Positions 27,587-37,491 of a stretch of DNA of 64,000 nt are shown one piece after another. The notes under the pieces are model-generated. The model was not told the origin of the DNA. It searched no databases and was given only the letters and a program-made list of their open reading frames with translations. Origin of the DNA: Pseudomonas entomophila. GTDB lineage: Bacteria > Pseudomonadota > Gammaproteobacteria > Pseudomonadales > Pseudomonadaceae. The position numbers and the translations under genes are program-made. The first letter of the stretch is position 1; each line of letters starts with the position of its first letter. The DNA lies in assembly GCF_013523165.1 (NCBI RefSeq), contig NZ_JAAMQI010000001.1:186001-250000 (forward strand), in the 5' to 3' direction.

Positions 27587-30175
27587 ATGAATACCGACTA
27601 CCGCAAGCACCTTCCCGGCACCGACCTCGACTATTTCGATGCCCGCGCGGCCGTCGAGGCGATCCAGCCCGGCGCCTACGCAGGGTTGCCATACACGTCG
27701 CGCGTGCTGGCCGAGAACCTGGTCCGCCGTTGCGCGCCAGCGACCCTCGAAGCCTCGCTGCGCCAGTTGATCGAACGCCGTCGCGACCTGGACTTCCCGT
27801 GGTACCCGGCGCGCGTGGTGTGCCATGACATCCTGGGGCAGACCGCCCTGGTGGACCTGGCCGGCCTGCGTGATGCCATCGCCGACAAGGGCGGCGACCC
27901 TGCGCAGGTCAACCCGGTGGTGCCGGTGCAGCTGATCGTCGACCATTCGCTGTCGGTCGAGTGCGGGGGGTACGACCCCCAGGCGTTCGAGAAGAACCGC
28001 GCCATCGAGGACCGGCGCAACGAGGACCGCTTCCACTTCATCGACTGGACCAAGCAGGCGTTTCGCAACGTGGAAGTGATCCAGCCCGGCAACGGCATCA
28101 TGCACCAGATCAACCTGGAGAAGATGTCGCCGGTGATCCATGCCGAGCATGGGGTGGCCTACCCTGACACCTGCGTCGGCACCGACAGCCATACCCCCCA
28201 TGTGGATGCACTGGGGGTGATCGCCATCGGCGTGGGGGGGCTGGAGGCCGAGAACGTCATGCTCGGGCGGGCCTCGTGGATGCGCCTGCCGAACATCGTC
28301 GGGGTCGAACTGAGCGGTCGCCTGGCCGAAGGCATGACCGCCACCGACCTGGTGCTGGCGCTCACCGAGTTCCTGCGCCAGCAGAAGGTGGTCGGTGCCT
28401 ATCTGGAGTTCCATGGCGACGGTGCGCGGGCGCTGACCCTGGGCGACCGGGCGACCATTTCCAACATGGCCCCGGAGTACGGCGCCACGGCAGCGATGTT
28501 CGCCATCGATCAGCAGACCCTGGACTACCTGCGCCTGACCGGGCGCGAAGAGGCGCAGGTGGCGCTGGTGGACACCTATGCCAAGGTCGCCGGCCTGTGG
28601 GCCGAGACCCTGCAGGAGGTCGTGTACGAGCGTACCTTGCACTTCGACCTGAGCAGCGTCGAGCGCAACTTGGCCGGTCCGTCCAACCCCCATGCCCGCG
28701 TGGCCACCCGCGACCTCGCCGCCAAGGGCATCGCCGGTGCCTGGAGCGAGCAGCCAGGCCTGATGCCTGACGGCGCCGTGATCATCGCCGCCATCACCAG
28801 CTGCACCAACACCAGCAACCCGCGCAACGTCATCGCGGCCGGGCTGCTGGCGCGCAATGCCAACCGCCTGGGGCTGACCCGCAAGCCCTGGGTCAAGTCC
28901 TCGCTGGCGCCCGGTTCCAAGGCCGTCCAGCTGTACCTGCGAGAAGCCGGGCTCGAACACGAACTCGAACGCCTGGGCTTCGGCATCGTCGCCTTCGCCT
29001 GCACCACCTGCAACGGCATGTCCGGCGCGCTCGATCCGGCGATCCAGCAGGAGATCATCGACCGCGACCTGTACGCCACCGCCGTGCTGTCAGGCAACCG
29101 CAACTTCGACGGGCGCATCCACCCCTATGCGCGGCAGGCCTTTCTCGCCTCGCCACCTTTGGTGGTGGCCTACGCGATCGCCGGCACCATCCGCTTCGAC
29201 ATCGAAAAGGACGTGCTGGGCGTGGTCGACGGCCAGCCGATCCGCCTGAAAGACCTGTGGCCCAGCGATGCCGAGATCGATGCCGTGGTGCGCGCGGCCG
29301 TCAAGCCCGAGCAGTTTCGCCAGGTCTACATCCCCATGTTCGCCGTCGAGTCGTTCAGCGGCCCGGCCGTGGCGCCGCTCTACGACTGGCGGCCGATGAG
29401 CACCTACATCCGCCGTCCGCCCTACTGGGAGGGGGCGCTGGCCGGGGAGCGCACGTTGCGCGGCCTGCGCGCGCTGGCGGTGCTGCCAGACAACATCACC
29501 ACCGATCACCTGTCGCCGTCCAACGCCATCATGGCCGACAGCGCGGCGGGCGAGTACCTGACGCGCATGGGCGTCCCCGAGGAAGACTTCAACTCCTACG
29601 CCACGCACCGCGGCGACCACCTCACCGCCCAGCGCGCCACCTTCGCCAACCCCAAGCTGTTCAACGAAATGGTGCGCAACGCCGATGGCAGCGTGCGCCA
29701 GGGTTCGCTGACGCGGCTCGAGCCCGAAGGCCAGGTGATGCGCATGTGGGAGGCCATCGAGACCTACATGCAACGCCGTCAGCCGCTGATCATCATCGCC
29801 GGTGCCGACTATGGACAAGGGTCGTCCCGTGACTGGGCGGCCAAGGGCGTGCGCCTGGCCGGGGTCGAGGCGATCGTCGCCGAAGGCTTCGAGCGTATCC
29901 ACCGGACCAATCTGGTGGGCATGGGCGTCCTGCCGCTGGAGTTCCAGCCCGGCACCGACCGCAAGACCCTGGGCATCGATGGCAGCGAGACCTTCGACGT
30001 GCTCGGCGAGCGCACGCCGGGCGCGCAGCTGACGTGCGTGATCACGCGGCGCGACGGCACGTCGCTGCAGGTGCCGGTGATCTGTCGGCTGGACACCGCC
30101 GAAGAAGTCTCGATCTATGAAGCGGGCGGGGTGCTGCAACGCTTCGCCCAGGATTTTCTCGACGCTCGCGCGTGA
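27587..30175 (+). CDS. acnD: Fe/S-dependent 2-methylisocitrate dehydratase AcnD
   Basis: An 862-residue aconitase-superfamily enzyme converting 2-methylcitrate to 2-methylaconitate, working with PrpF. The cluster cysteines are in ITSCTNTSNP and FACTTCNGMSG; substrate motifs TCVGTDSHTPHVDALG, GADYGQGSSRDWAAKG and FERIHRTNLVGMGVLPLEF are intact. It is AcnA-like in order of domains but shorter than AcnA and sits next to prpF, which identifies it as AcnD. It follows a REPIN-containing gap of 158 bases after prpC but remains in the same orientation. Confidence 0.95.
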   Translation: MNTDYRKHLPGTDLDYFDARAAVEAIQPGAYAGLPYTSRVLAENLVRRCAPATLEASLRQLIERRRDLDFPWYPARVVCHDILGQTALVDLAGLRDAIADKGGDPAQVNPVVPVQLIVDHSLSVECGGYDPQAFEKNRAIEDRRNEDRFHFIDWTKQAFRNVEVIQPGNGIMHQINLEKMSPVIHAEHGVAYPDTCVGTDSHTPHVDALGVIAIGVGGLEAENVMLGRASWMRLPNIVGVELSGRLAEGMTATDLVLALTEFLRQQKVVGAYLEFHGDGARALTLGDRATISNMAPEYGATAAMFAIDQQTLDYLRLTGREEAQVALVDTYAKVAGLWAETLQEVVYERTLHFDLSSVERNLAGPSNPHARVATRDLAAKGIAGAWSEQPGLMPDGAVIIAAITSCTNTSNPRNVIAAGLLARNANRLGLTRKPWVKSSLAPGSKAVQLYLREAGLEHELERLGFGIVAFACTTCNGMSGALDPAIQQEIIDRDLYATAVLSGNRNFDGRIHPYARQAFLASPPLVVAYAIAGTIRFDIEKDVLGVVDGQPIRLKDLWPSDAEIDAVVRAAVKPEQFRQVYIPMFAVESFSGPAVAPLYDWRPMSTYIRRPPYWEGALAGERTLRGLRALAVLPDNITTDHLSPSNAIMADSAAGEYLTRMGVPEEDFNSYATHRGDHLTAQRATFANPKLFNEMVRNADGSVRQGSLTRLEPEGQVMRMWEAIETYMQRRQPLIIIAGADYGQGSSRDWAAKGVRLAGVEAIVAEGFERIHRTNLVGMGVLPLEFQPGTDRKTLGIDGSETFDVLGERTPGAQLTCVITRRDGTSLQVPVICRLDTAEEVSIYEAGGVLQRFAQDFLDARA

Positions 30176-30225
30176 CCCCTTTTCGTCGCGGTCCTGCCGC
30201 GACGTTCCGTCCAGGAGACCATCCC

Positions 30226-31422
30226 ATGCACGCTCCGCAACTCAAGATCCCCGCCAGCTACCTGCGCGGCGGTACCAGCAAGGGGGTGTTCTTTCGCCTC
30301 CAGGACCTGCCCGAGGCCGCACAGCAGCCAGGGCCGGTGCGCGACGCGCTGCTGTTGCGAGTGCTGGGCAGCCCCGACCCCTACGGCAAGCAGACCGACG
30401 GCATGGGCGGTGCGACGTCCAGCACCAGCAAGGCGGTGATCCTGTCGCCGAGCGAGCGCCCCGGGCATGAAGTGGACTACCTGTTCGGCCAGGTGTCGAT
30501 CGACACGGCGTTCGTCGACTGGAGCGGCAACTGCGGCAACCTGTCGGCGGCGGTCGGCGCCTTCGCCATCGCCTCCGGCCTGATCGATGCGCAGCGCCTG
30601 CCCCGCGACGGGATGGCGACCGTGCGCATCTGGCAGGCCAACATCGGCAAGACCATCATTGCCCAGGTACCCATGCGCGAGGGGCAGGTGCAGGAGACGG
30701 GCGACTTCGAACTCGATGGCGTGACGTTCCCGGCCGCCGAGGTGCAGCTGACCTTCGTCGACCCGGCCGCCGATGACAGCGAAGGCGGGGGCGCCATGTT
30801 CCCGACCGGACGATTGATCGACGCCTTGGAAGTGCCGGGCATCGGCACGTTCGAGGCTACCTTGATCAATGCAGGTATCCCGACGATCTTCGTCGACGCT
30901 GCAGCGTTGGGTTACCACGGTACGGAGCTGCAGGCCGCGATCAACGGCGATGAGCAGGCACTGGCGCGCCTGGAAACGATCCGTGCCTACGGCGCCGTGC
31001 GCATGGGTCTGATCACGCGCATCGAGGAAGCGGCAGGCCGGCAGCACACGCCCAAGCTGGCCTTCGTCGCGCCCCCGATAGCCTATGCCGCCTCCAGCGG
31101 CAAGCCGGTCCAGGCCGACGATATCGACCTGCTGGTGCGGGCCTTGTCCATGGGCAAGCTGCACCACGCCATGATGGGCACCGCCGCCGTGGCCATTGGC
31201 ACGGCCGCGGCCATTCCCGGCACGGTGGTCAGTCGAGCGGCGGGCGGGCAGGCGCGGGCGATCGTTCGCTTCGGTCACCCCTCGGGCATCTTGCGGGTAG
31301 GCGCCGATGTGCGTCAGGAGCGGGGCGACTGGACAGTGGCCCAGGTCACCATGAGCCGCAGCGCACGCACGTTGATGGAAGGCTGGATACGTGTCCCGTC
31401 CGACTGCCTGGAACACCCCTGA
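30226..31422 (+). CDS. prpF: 2-methylaconitate isomerase PrpF
   Basis: A 398-residue diaminopimelate-epimerase-fold enzyme that moves the double bond of 2-methylaconitate so AconD-type product becomes a substrate for hydration. Landmarks are YLRGGTSKGVFF, DGMGGATSSTSKAVI, DWSGNCGNLSAAVGAFAI and INAGIPTIFVDA near the middle. The conserved Lys and the Cys of GNCGN are kept. The ATG at 30226 is preceded by CAGGAG; an in-frame start at 30172 would overlap acnD. It is the last gene of the operon, with a terminator 22 bases downstream. Confidence 0.94.
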   Translation: MHAPQLKIPASYLRGGTSKGVFFRLQDLPEAAQQPGPVRDALLLRVLGSPDPYGKQTDGMGGATSSTSKAVILSPSERPGHEVDYLFGQVSIDTAFVDWSGNCGNLSAAVGAFAIASGLIDAQRLPRDGMATVRIWQANIGKTIIAQVPMREGQVQETGDFELDGVTFPAAEVQLTFVDPAADDSEGGGAMFPTGRLIDALEVPGIGTFEATLINAGIPTIFVDAAALGYHGTELQAAINGDEQALARLETIRAYGAVRMGLITRIEEAAGRQHTPKLAFVAPPIAYAASSGKPVQADDIDLLVRALSMGKLHHAMMGTAAVAIGTAAAIPGTVVSRAAGGQARAIVRFGHPSGILRVGADVRQERGDWTVAQVTMSRSARTLMEGWIRVPSDCLEHP

Positions 31423-31443
31423 TCGATTCCATCGCCCAACGAA

Positions 31444-31472
31444 AAAGCCCCGGCATGGCCGGGGCTTTCTCT
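31444..31472. terminator. Bidirectional terminator between prpF and acnB
   Basis: An 11-bp stem AAAGCCCCGGC/GCCGGGGCTTT with an ATG loop, preceded by AAA on the left and followed by CTCTT on the right. It lies between two convergent stops. Confidence 0.88.
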
Positions 31473-31504
31473 TATCGCGTGCAGCTTAGCGCTTGCCGTT
31501 CATC

Positions 31505-34114
31505 TCACGCCTGAACGACCGGAATCAGCGCGTTGGCCGCAGCATCACGGAACTCGGCGATCTGGTCGAAGCTCAGGTAGCGGTAGACGTCGGCCGCCAT
31601 GCTGTCGATGTCCTTGGCGTACGTCATGTACTCCTCGACGGTCGGCAGCTTGCCGGTGATCGAGGCGACCGCAGCCAGCTCGGCCGACGCCAGGTACACG
31701 TTGGTGGCATCGCCCAGACGGTTGGGGAAGTTGCGCGTCGAGGTGGACACCACGGTAGCGCCGGTCTGGACCCGTGCCTGGTTACCCATGCACAGCGAGC
31801 AGCCTGGCATTTCCATGCGCGCACCGGCCTTGCCGTAGATGCCGTAGTAGCCTTCTTCGGTCAGCTGGTGAGCGTCCATCTTGGTCGGCGGTGCCAGCCA
31901 CAGACGGGTCGGAATACCGCCCTTGACCTTCTCCAGCAGCTTGCCGGCAGCGCGGAAATGGCCGATGTTGGTCATGCACGAACCGATGAACACTTCGTCG
32001 ATCTTCTCGCCCTGTACCGAGGACAGCAGGCGAGCGTCGTCCGGGTCGTTCGGCGCGCAGAGCACCGGCTCCTTGACGTCGGCCAGGTCGATCTCGATGA
32101 TCTCGGCGTACTCGGCGTCGGCATCGGCCGACAGCAGCTCTGGGTTGGCCAGCCAGGCTTCCATGGCCTGGGCGCGACGCTCCAGGGTGCGTGGGTCGCC
32201 GTAGCCTTCGCTGATCATCCAGCGCAGCAGGGTGATGTTGGACTGCAGGTACTCGGCGATGGCCTTTTCCGGCAACTTGATGGTGCAGCCGGCGGCAGAG
32301 CGCTCGGCCGACGCGTCGGACAGCTCGAACGCTTGCTCGACGGTCAGCTCGTCCAGGCCTTCGATTTCCAGTATGCGGCCGGAGAAGGCGTTCTTCTTGC
32401 CTTTCTTCTCGACGGTCAGCAGGCCCTGCTGGATGGCGTAGTAGGGGATCGCATGCACCAGGTCACGCAGGGTGATGCCAGGCTGCAGCTTGCCCTTGAA
32501 GCGCACCAGTACCGACTCGGGCATGTCCAGTGGCATCACGCCAGTGGCGGCGGCGAAGGCGACCAGGCCGGAACCGGCCGGGAAGGAGATGCCGATCGGG
32601 AAGCGGGTGTGCGAGTCGCCGCCGGTGCCGACGGTGTCGGGCATCAGCATGCGGTTCAGCCAGCTGTGGATGATGCCGTCGCCTGGGCGCAGCGACACGC
32701 CGCCACGGGTGCGGATGAAGTCCGGCAGGGTGTGGTGGGTGGTGACGTCGATCGGCTTGGGGTAAGCCGCGGTATGGCAGAACGACTGCATGACCAGGTC
32801 GGCGGAGAAGCCGAGGCAGGCCAGGTCTTTCAGCTCGTCACGGGTCATCGGCCCGGTGGTGTCCTGGGAACCGACGGTGGTCATCTTCGGTTCGCAGTAG
32901 GTGCCAGGACGCACGCCCTGACCTTCCGGCAGACCGCAGGCACGGCCGACCATCTTCTGCGCCAGGGTGTAGCCCTTGCCGGTGTCGACCGGCGCTTCCG
33001 GCAGCTTGAACAGGTCGGTGGCACCCAGGCCCAGCTCGGCGCGTGCCTTGTCGGTCAGGCCGCGGCCGACGATCAGCGGGATACGGCCGCCTGCGCGGAC
33101 TTCGTCGAGCAGCACTTCGGTCTTGAGGGTGAAGGTGGTGACCAGCTCGTCGCTGTCGTGACGACGGACTTCGCCCTTGTACGGGTAGACGTCGATCACG
33201 TCGCCCATGTTCAGGTCGGTGCAGTCGAACTCGATCGGCAGGGCACCGGCGTCTTCCATGGTGTTGTAGAAGATCGGCGCGATCTTGGTGCCGAAGCAGA
33301 AGCCACCGGCGCGCTTGTTCGGCACGTAGGGGATGTCGTCGCCGAAGAACCACAGCACCGAGTTGGTGGCGGACTTGCGCGAGGAGCCGGTACCGACCAC
33401 GTCACCGACGTAGGCGACCGGGAAGCCCTTGGCGCGGACGTCTTCGATCTGCTTGAGCGGGCCGACCGAGCCTGGCTGCTCCGGCTCGATGCCATCGCGG
33501 GCCATCTTCAGCATGGCCAGGGCGTGCAGCGGGATGTCCGGGCGCGACCAGGCGTCCGGGGCCGGCGACAGGTCGTCGGTGTTGGTCTCGCCGGGCACCT
33601 TGAACACGGTCAGGGTGTACTTGTCAGCGATGGCCGGACGCTTGGTGAACCATTCGCCGGCGGCCCAGGATTCGAGCACGGCCTTGGCGTGCGCGTTGCC
33701 TGCCTTGGCTTTTTCGGCCACGTCGTGGAAGGCGTCGAACATCAGCAGGGTGTGCTTGAGCTGTTCGGCTGCGACGGCGCCCAGCTCGGCGTCATCGAGC
33801 AGCTCGACCAGCGTGGCGATGTTGTAGCCGCCCTGCATGGTGCCCAGCAGTTCGGTGGCGCGCTTGCGATCGATCAGTGGCGAGGCGGCTTCGCCCTTGA
33901 CCACGGCGGACAGGTAGGCGGCCTTGACGTAGGCGGCTTCATCGACCCCTGGCGGGACGCGGTGGGTGATCAGGTCGACGAGGAAGGCTTCTTCGCCAGC
34001 AGGCGGGTTCTTCAGCAGATCGACCAGGCCTGCGGTCTGTTCGGCGTTCAGCGGCTGGGGCACGATACCCAGGGCGGCACGCTCTTCGGTATGTTTGCGG
34101 TAGGCTTCAAGCAC
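31505..34114 (-). CDS. acnB: Bifunctional aconitate hydratase B / 2-methylisocitrate dehydratase
   Basis: An 869-residue AcnB, the main TCA-cycle aconitase, which also hydrates 2-methylaconitate. AcnB order is seen: N-terminal HEAT-like domain ([21 protein letters not shown]), swivel domain, then the catalytic core with cluster cysteines in [11 protein letters not shown] and [24 protein letters not shown] and [15 protein letters not shown] are AcnB-specific. Start is GTG at 34114 with GAGGGA eleven to six bases upstream; an ATG further up would extend into the leader. The stop lies 33 bases from the shared terminator with prpF. A predicted leader of about 280 bases is highly structured. Confidence 0.96.
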   Translation of the reverse strand: MLEAYRKHTEERAALGIVPQPLNAEQTAGLVDLLKNPPAGEEAFLVDLITHRVPPGVDEAAYVKAAYLSAVVKGEAASPLIDRKRATELLGTMQGGYNIATLVELLDDAELGAVAAEQLKHTLLMFDAFHDVAEKAKAGNAHAKAVLESWAAGEWFTKRPAIADKYTLTVFKVPGETNTDDLSPAPDAWSRPDIPLHALAMLKMARDGIEPEQPGSVGPLKQIEDVRAKGFPVAYVGDVVGTGSSRKSATNSVLWFFGDDIPYVPNKRAGGFCFGTKIAPIFYNTMEDAGALPIEFDCTDLNMGDVIDVYPYKGEVRRHDSDELVTTFTLKTEVLLDEVRAGGRIPLIVGRGLTDKARAELGLGATDLFKLPEAPVDTGKGYTLAQKMVGRACGLPEGQGVRPGTYCEPKMTTVGSQDTTGPMTRDELKDLACLGFSADLVMQSFCHTAAYPKPIDVTTHHTLPDFIRTRGGVSLRPGDGIIHSWLNRMLMPDTVGTGGDSHTRFPIGISFPAGSGLVAFAAATGVMPLDMPESVLVRFKGKLQPGITLRDLVHAIPYYAIQQGLLTVEKKGKKNAFSGRILEIEGLDELTVEQAFELSDASAERSAAGCTIKLPEKAIAEYLQSNITLLRWMISEGYGDPRTLERRAQAMEAWLANPELLSADADAEYAEIIEIDLADVKEPVLCAPNDPDDARLLSSVQGEKIDEVFIGSCMTNIGHFRAAGKLLEKVKGGIPTRLWLAPPTKMDAHQLTEEGYYGIYGKAGARMEMPGCSLCMGNQARVQTGATVVSTSTRNFPNRLGDATNVYLASAELAAVASITGKLPTVEEYMTYAKDIDSMAADVYRYLSFDQIAEFRDAAANALIPVVQA

Positions 34115-34168
34115 AGTTATTTCCCTCATCAGTGGTCCCATCTAGGGGGCCGGGACGCTCATCCGGGG

Positions 34169-34226
34169 TGTCCGGCGTCCTTGCGCACGACGGCCTTCTG
34201 GGCCGTGCAGCCAAGGCGGCAGGACA
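34169..34226 (-). promoter_or_regulatory. Second extended hairpin of the acnB leader
   Basis: Three nested pairings occur in register: TGTCC (34169-34173) with GGACA (34222-34226), CCTTG (34179-34183) with CAAGG (34212-34216), and GGCC-containing inner arms closing near 34196-34200. It starts seven bases beyond the first structured element and ends 54 bases before the acnB start codon. Confidence 0.6.
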
Positions 34227-34233
34227 TCCTCGC

Positions 34234-34371
34234 GGAAGCTGTTTTCAAAGTTTTACGCCTGCAGAACGGGGGAGCTGATGAGGGCTGGCCCTGGGCATGC
34301 CTGAGGTGCATGACCGGGCCAACGCCGTTCTACCGGATGACTGTGCTCGTGACGCTTTGAAAACAGCTTCC
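34234..34371 (-). promoter_or_regulatory. Long nested inverted-repeat element in the predicted acnB leader
   Basis: A perfect 17-bp inverted repeat (34234-34250 and 34355-34371; GGAAGCTGTTTTCAAAG and its complement) encloses 104 bases. Inside it are AGAACGG/CCGTTCT (34263-34269, 34325-34331) and a nearly continuous hairpin 34286-34321 with TGGCCC/GGGCCA and CATGC/GCATG closing on a seven-base loop. The four pairings are strictly nested, so a rod-like RNA fold is likely. It could be an mRNA leader element, a separate small RNA or a small mobile palindrome. I do not recognise a named family. Confidence 0.65.
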
Positions 34372-34403
34372 AACGGACATTGGTGCCTGCAAAAGGCGAA
34401 TGG

Positions 34404-34432
34404 ATTCTACGGTAAAAAGCGCCGCAAGGTAA
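34404..34432 (-). promoter_or_regulatory. Predicted acnB promoter
   Basis: TTACCT (34432-34427) and TAGAAT (34409-34404) are 17 bases apart; TAGAAT matches the -10 consensus in five of six positions. A start near 34397 would place both structured elements in the 5' leader of acnB. Confidence 0.45.
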
Positions 34433-34455
34433 GGCGCGGCGTTCGACTTTAACCC

Positions 34456-34484
34456 GTGACCCCCGTTAGACAAAGGGCTAACAT
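34456..34484 (+). promoter_or_regulatory. Possible promoter of the DUF1289 gene
   Basis: GTGACC and TAACAT are 17 bases apart, ending 35 bases before the ATG. Each box has four matches to consensus. Confidence 0.3.
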
Positions 34485-34519
34485 GGGCCGGTGTCCCGTT
34501 CTCAAGCCGTTGCCCTGCG

Positions 34520-34987
34520 ATGTCCAATCAGTCGATCAAGACCCCGTGCGTGGGGCTGTGCTCCACCGTCTATGGTGACCACGTGTGCCGTGGCTGCAAG
34601 CGTTTCCATCACGAAGTGATCCACTGGAACAGTTATGACGACGAGGCCAAACGGGCGGTCTGGCTGCGTCTGGAAGCCCTGCTGGTGCAAGTGATGATGG
34701 CCAAGCTGGAAGTGTTCGACCGCGAGCGCCTGCGCGAGCAGCTCGAACAGCGCTCGATCCGTTTCGTCGCCCATCAGTCCGAGTATTGCTGGGCGTATCA
34801 GCTGATCGCTCGCGGAGCGCGGATGATTCGCGACCTGGAGGCCTATGGCATGGCCTTGTTGCCGGAGTTTCGCGACTGGGAGCTGCCACGCCTGCGCGAC
34901 GCCATCGACCGCGAGTTCTTTCTGCTGTCGGAGGCGCACTACGATCGCTACATCGCGCCGCTGTTCCTGCGTGGCGAAGTTCGCTAG
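34520..34987 (+). CDS. DUF1289 family protein
   Basis: A 155-residue protein with an N-terminal DUF1289 module: CVGLC followed by CRGCKR gives four cysteines in a CxxxC-CxxC pattern that probably binds zinc or an iron-sulfur cluster. The remaining 110 residues are helical (QLEQRSIRFVAHQSEYCWAY, DLEAYGMALLPEFRDWELPRLRDAID). DUF1289 proteins are common in proteobacteria and lack an established activity. It is transcribed divergently from acnB and stands 74 bases before the next gene. Confidence 0.82.
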   Translation: MSNQSIKTPCVGLCSTVYGDHVCRGCKRFHHEVIHWNSYDDEAKRAVWLRLEALLVQVMMAKLEVFDRERLREQLEQRSIRFVAHQSEYCWAYQLIARGARMIRDLEAYGMALLPEFRDWELPRLRDAIDREFFLLSEAHYDRYIAPLFLRGEVR

Positions 34988-35061
34988 CAAGCCTTCCTGC
35001 TGTGTCGCTTCATCGGGTGTCCCTAGAGTCGCTGCTTCTCGGGACCCTACGGTGAACTACC

Positions 35062-35841
35062 ATGAGCGAAAGCACGTTCGAACCCCTGTTGTGTTTCAAC
35101 GCCAGGTGCTACTGGCAATTTGGCGAAGAGCCGATCAGCGAGCGCCACTTGCTCAGCGCTGTCGGCAAATGGGTCAAGCCTCTCTGGGTCGAGTTCAACG
35201 ACTGGAATGGCGACGATGGCTGGCTCATGTCAGGTCGTGACTACACGCCGAAAGAGATCCAGTCCTTCCTGCACGACCAAGTGCCCTTCCTGGGCCCGCG
35301 GCAGCGGCTGTACTGCGAATACTTCTGGTTCGGTGTGTACCAGATCGGTGAGCGCCATGCATACGAGATACGACCGGCCTATGCCGGCATCAACGTTCAT
35401 CGCTGGCCCGAATTGCAGTACGTGCTGGATGTGAGTCGCGGCGGTTACCTGGGCATGTACCCGACCGATGTGCCAGCAGGCAGCACGCCGTTGCACATGG
35501 CGCCTGCGGTCGAGTTCGTGATGCCGGACCCGGTGCCGACGCTAAGCCTCGATCTGCAGGCTGGCCCTGCCGTGGACAGTCATGGGCTGCTGTTCCGCTA
35601 TCGCCAGGGCAAGGTCGCACCGCTCTGGACCATCGAAGGGCTGGAGCCAGGCGCTCTCGAGGCAGGTGACATCCGCACCGGGCTTGAGCTGTACGGGCCG
35701 ACGGGCCGCAAGGTGCGGCGCTTGCTCGAGCAGGGCAGGGCCTACCTCAACGACAAGAGGGGCCATCGTGGCCGCCTGGCGATCGAGGTGGTTCACTTCC
35801 CCGTGCCACCCCATCCCAAGCCGAACTTCGGCACGCCCTGA
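35062..35841 (+). CDS. Hypothetical protein, unrecognised family
   Basis: A 259-residue soluble protein rich in aromatic residues, with tryptophans in CYWQFGEEP, KWVKPLWVEFNDWNGDDGW and EYFWFGVY. No signal peptide, membrane segment or catalytic motif is evident. Segments YCEYFWFGVYQIGERHAYEI and the C-terminal basic helix TGRKVRRLLEQGRAYLND look conserved in style but match nothing I know. The start has only a weak GGTG upstream. It ends 11 bases from the convergent queD stop. Coding style is like its neighbours, so I accept it as a gene, but no function is offered. Confidence 0.7.
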   Translation: MSESTFEPLLCFNARCYWQFGEEPISERHLLSAVGKWVKPLWVEFNDWNGDDGWLMSGRDYTPKEIQSFLHDQVPFLGPRQRLYCEYFWFGVYQIGERHAYEIRPAYAGINVHRWPELQYVLDVSRGGYLGMYPTDVPAGSTPLHMAPAVEFVMPDPVPTLSLDLQAGPAVDSHGLLFRYRQGKVAPLWTIEGLEPGALEAGDIRTGLELYGPTGRKVRRLLEQGRAYLNDKRGHRGRLAIEVVHFPVPPHPKPNFGTP

Positions 35842-35852
35842 CGCGTTCACGC

Positions 35853-36233
35853 TCAGTCGCCCGTGTATTCACAGCCGCTGGTGCAGGTTTCATGGATCCT
35901 GACCTTCGACAGTTCAGGCAGCAGCGGCTTGACCTGGTTCCAGATCCATTGTGCGATGACTTCGCTGGTGGGGTTGTCCAGGCCAGGGATGTCATTGAGG
36001 TAGTTGTGGTCGAGCTGCTCGTAGATCGGCTTGAACACCGCCTTGATCTCGGAGAAGTCGCGGATCCACCCGGTGTGCGGGTCGACCGGCCCGGTCAGGT
36101 GCAGGGCGACCTTGAACGAGTGGCCGTGCAGACGACCGCATTTATGCCCCGCCGGCACGTTGGGCAGACGGTGGGCTGATTCGAACGTGAATTCCTTGAA
36201 GATTTCCAAACTCGTAGACTCTGTAGAACCCAT
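35853..36233 (-). CDS. queD: 6-carboxytetrahydropterin synthase QueD
   Basis: A 126-residue enzyme of the 6-pyruvoyl-tetrahydropterin-synthase fold that makes 6-carboxy-5,6,7,8-tetrahydropterin for queuosine and other 7-deazaguanines. Zinc ligands are His21 (SAHRL) and His36 and His38 (LHGHSF), with catalytic Cys32 in KCGRLHGH. The WIRDFSEIK and [19 protein letters not shown] segments are typical of QueD. Its N-terminal eight residues are variable in the family, so the exact start is slightly uncertain. No queC or queE is adjacent. Confidence 0.95.
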   Translation of the reverse strand: MGSTESTSLEIFKEFTFESAHRLPNVPAGHKCGRLHGHSFKVALHLTGPVDPHTGWIRDFSEIKAVFKPIYEQLDHNYLNDIPGLDNPTSEVIAQWIWNQVKPLLPELSKVRIHETCTSGCEYTGD

Positions 36234-36261
36234 ACGGGCGTGCAGTCTACCAGCATGCTGA

Positions 36262-37341
36262 CTACAAGGGGCGCAAGCGGTCCTTCAGGCGCCCGGTGGC
36301 GATGAGTTCGAGCAGTTCGTCACCCAGTCGCCGGCTCTCGTCGATGGCAGTGAACCAGTAGCGTCTGCGGCTCGCCGCGTCCCCCATGAACCGCTTGAAA
36401 TCACCGCGATCGGGCAGTTTGCCGAAGGGCAGGCGGGCCAGGTAGTCAGGCGAAGGCGTCATCAGCAGGACGTTGCGCAACCGCCCCGCGTCGCCCTTGC
36501 GCCAGGGCAGTCCCTTGTCGAACCAGCCGGGGACCACCTTGTCGGTGAAGTGGGGGTAGAGCACCAGGTCGTCGCCCTGGTAAGGCAGGTCCAGGTGGTA
36601 GTCGAGCAGCCCCCCGTCGCGGAAGGTCCCACTGCCCGCACCTGGCAGGTCACGCACGCCTTGCATGACCATCGGGATCGAGCCCGAGGCCAGCAAGGCC
36701 TGACGCAGGTTGCTCGCCTGCAGCGGCACATGGCGCGTGGGAAAGTCGTCCAAGGCCTCCAGGGGCGGCGCGGCGCGGGCATCGTGCAGCACCAGACGCT
36801 CGAAATGCCGGGCCAGGCGTGCGCGGCCCAGCAGGTTGTCCGCCAGCACCGACGACAGGCCCATGCCCAGACGGGCACGATGGTCGTCGGCCAACAGGCC
36901 ATGACTCTTGACCACCAGCACATTCAGGCGGTAATCGGCATTGTTCAGGATGTGCCCGTCGCCCCCTTGCAGCAGCGTGTCGAGCATGCGCTCGCAACGT
37001 CGGCTGACCTCGGCAGTGGTGGTGCCTTTGGCGAAGTCCAGCTCGGTGTACAGCGTGGCGAGCCGACGCAACCCATCGACGGGGTCGGCCAGGCACGCAC
37101 TGGCGAAGCGCCAGGCTCCGATCGAAGCGCCGATCAGGGCGCGCGGGCGTGGCGCCGAAGGCAGCCAGTCGCCGAACAGCGCCAGGTCCAGGCCCTGAAT
37201 GCCGAGCGGCTTGGGCCCGCCTGCAGCGCCCGGCACGGTCCCCACATCCATCGCCCGCAGGCCATGCTCGCGAATGTGCGCGAAGGCCCGCCGACCGGCT
37301 TTGAACGTCAGGGCAGGGTAGGGGACATGGATGGCGCTCAT
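36262..37341 (-). CDS. Patatin-like phospholipase, divergent type
   Basis: A 359-residue predicted serine acyl hydrolase. The nucleophile elbow is GASIG with Ser73 and the dyad Asp is Asp242 in FRDGG. The usual glycine-rich oxyanion motif near the N-terminus is replaced by [14 protein letters not shown], so it forms a subgroup distinct from the patatin at 1403-2434. Other segments: [15 protein letters not shown], a helix typical of patatins, and [24 protein letters not shown] near the end. The ATG at 37341 was preferred; the frame upstream runs antisense across the PepSY gene region. No signal peptide. Confidence 0.82.
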   Translation of the reverse strand: MSAIHVPYPALTFKAGRRAFAHIREHGLRAMDVGTVPGAAGGPKPLGIQGLDLALFGDWLPSAPRPRALIGASIGAWRFASACLADPVDGLRRLATLYTELDFAKGTTTAEVSRRCERMLDTLLQGGDGHILNNADYRLNVLVVKSHGLLADDHRARLGMGLSSVLADNLLGRARLARHFERLVLHDARAAPPLEALDDFPTRHVPLQASNLRQALLASGSIPMVMQGVRDLPGAGSGTFRDGGLLDYHLDLPYQGDDLVLYPHFTDKVVPGWFDKGLPWRKGDAGRLRNVLLMTPSPDYLARLPFGKLPDRGDFKRFMGDAASRRRYWFTAIDESRRLGDELLELIATGRLKDRLRPL

Positions 37342-37491
37342 GGCAGGCCTCGGGCGAAACGGGGTGACCATTATAGGGAAGCCGGGCGCTGACGGCTGCG
37401 TTATCATGCCGCCGCTCGCTTCAGGTTGAGTTAAGCCGCAGGCCATACGCTTGAGCCCGTACCCAACACGAAGACCTCGATGGAGAGACCC

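Noticed and set aside
31493..34360. A 955-codon open frame antisense to acnB
   Set aside because: Composition-driven shadow; acnB on the other strand has all catalytic motifs.
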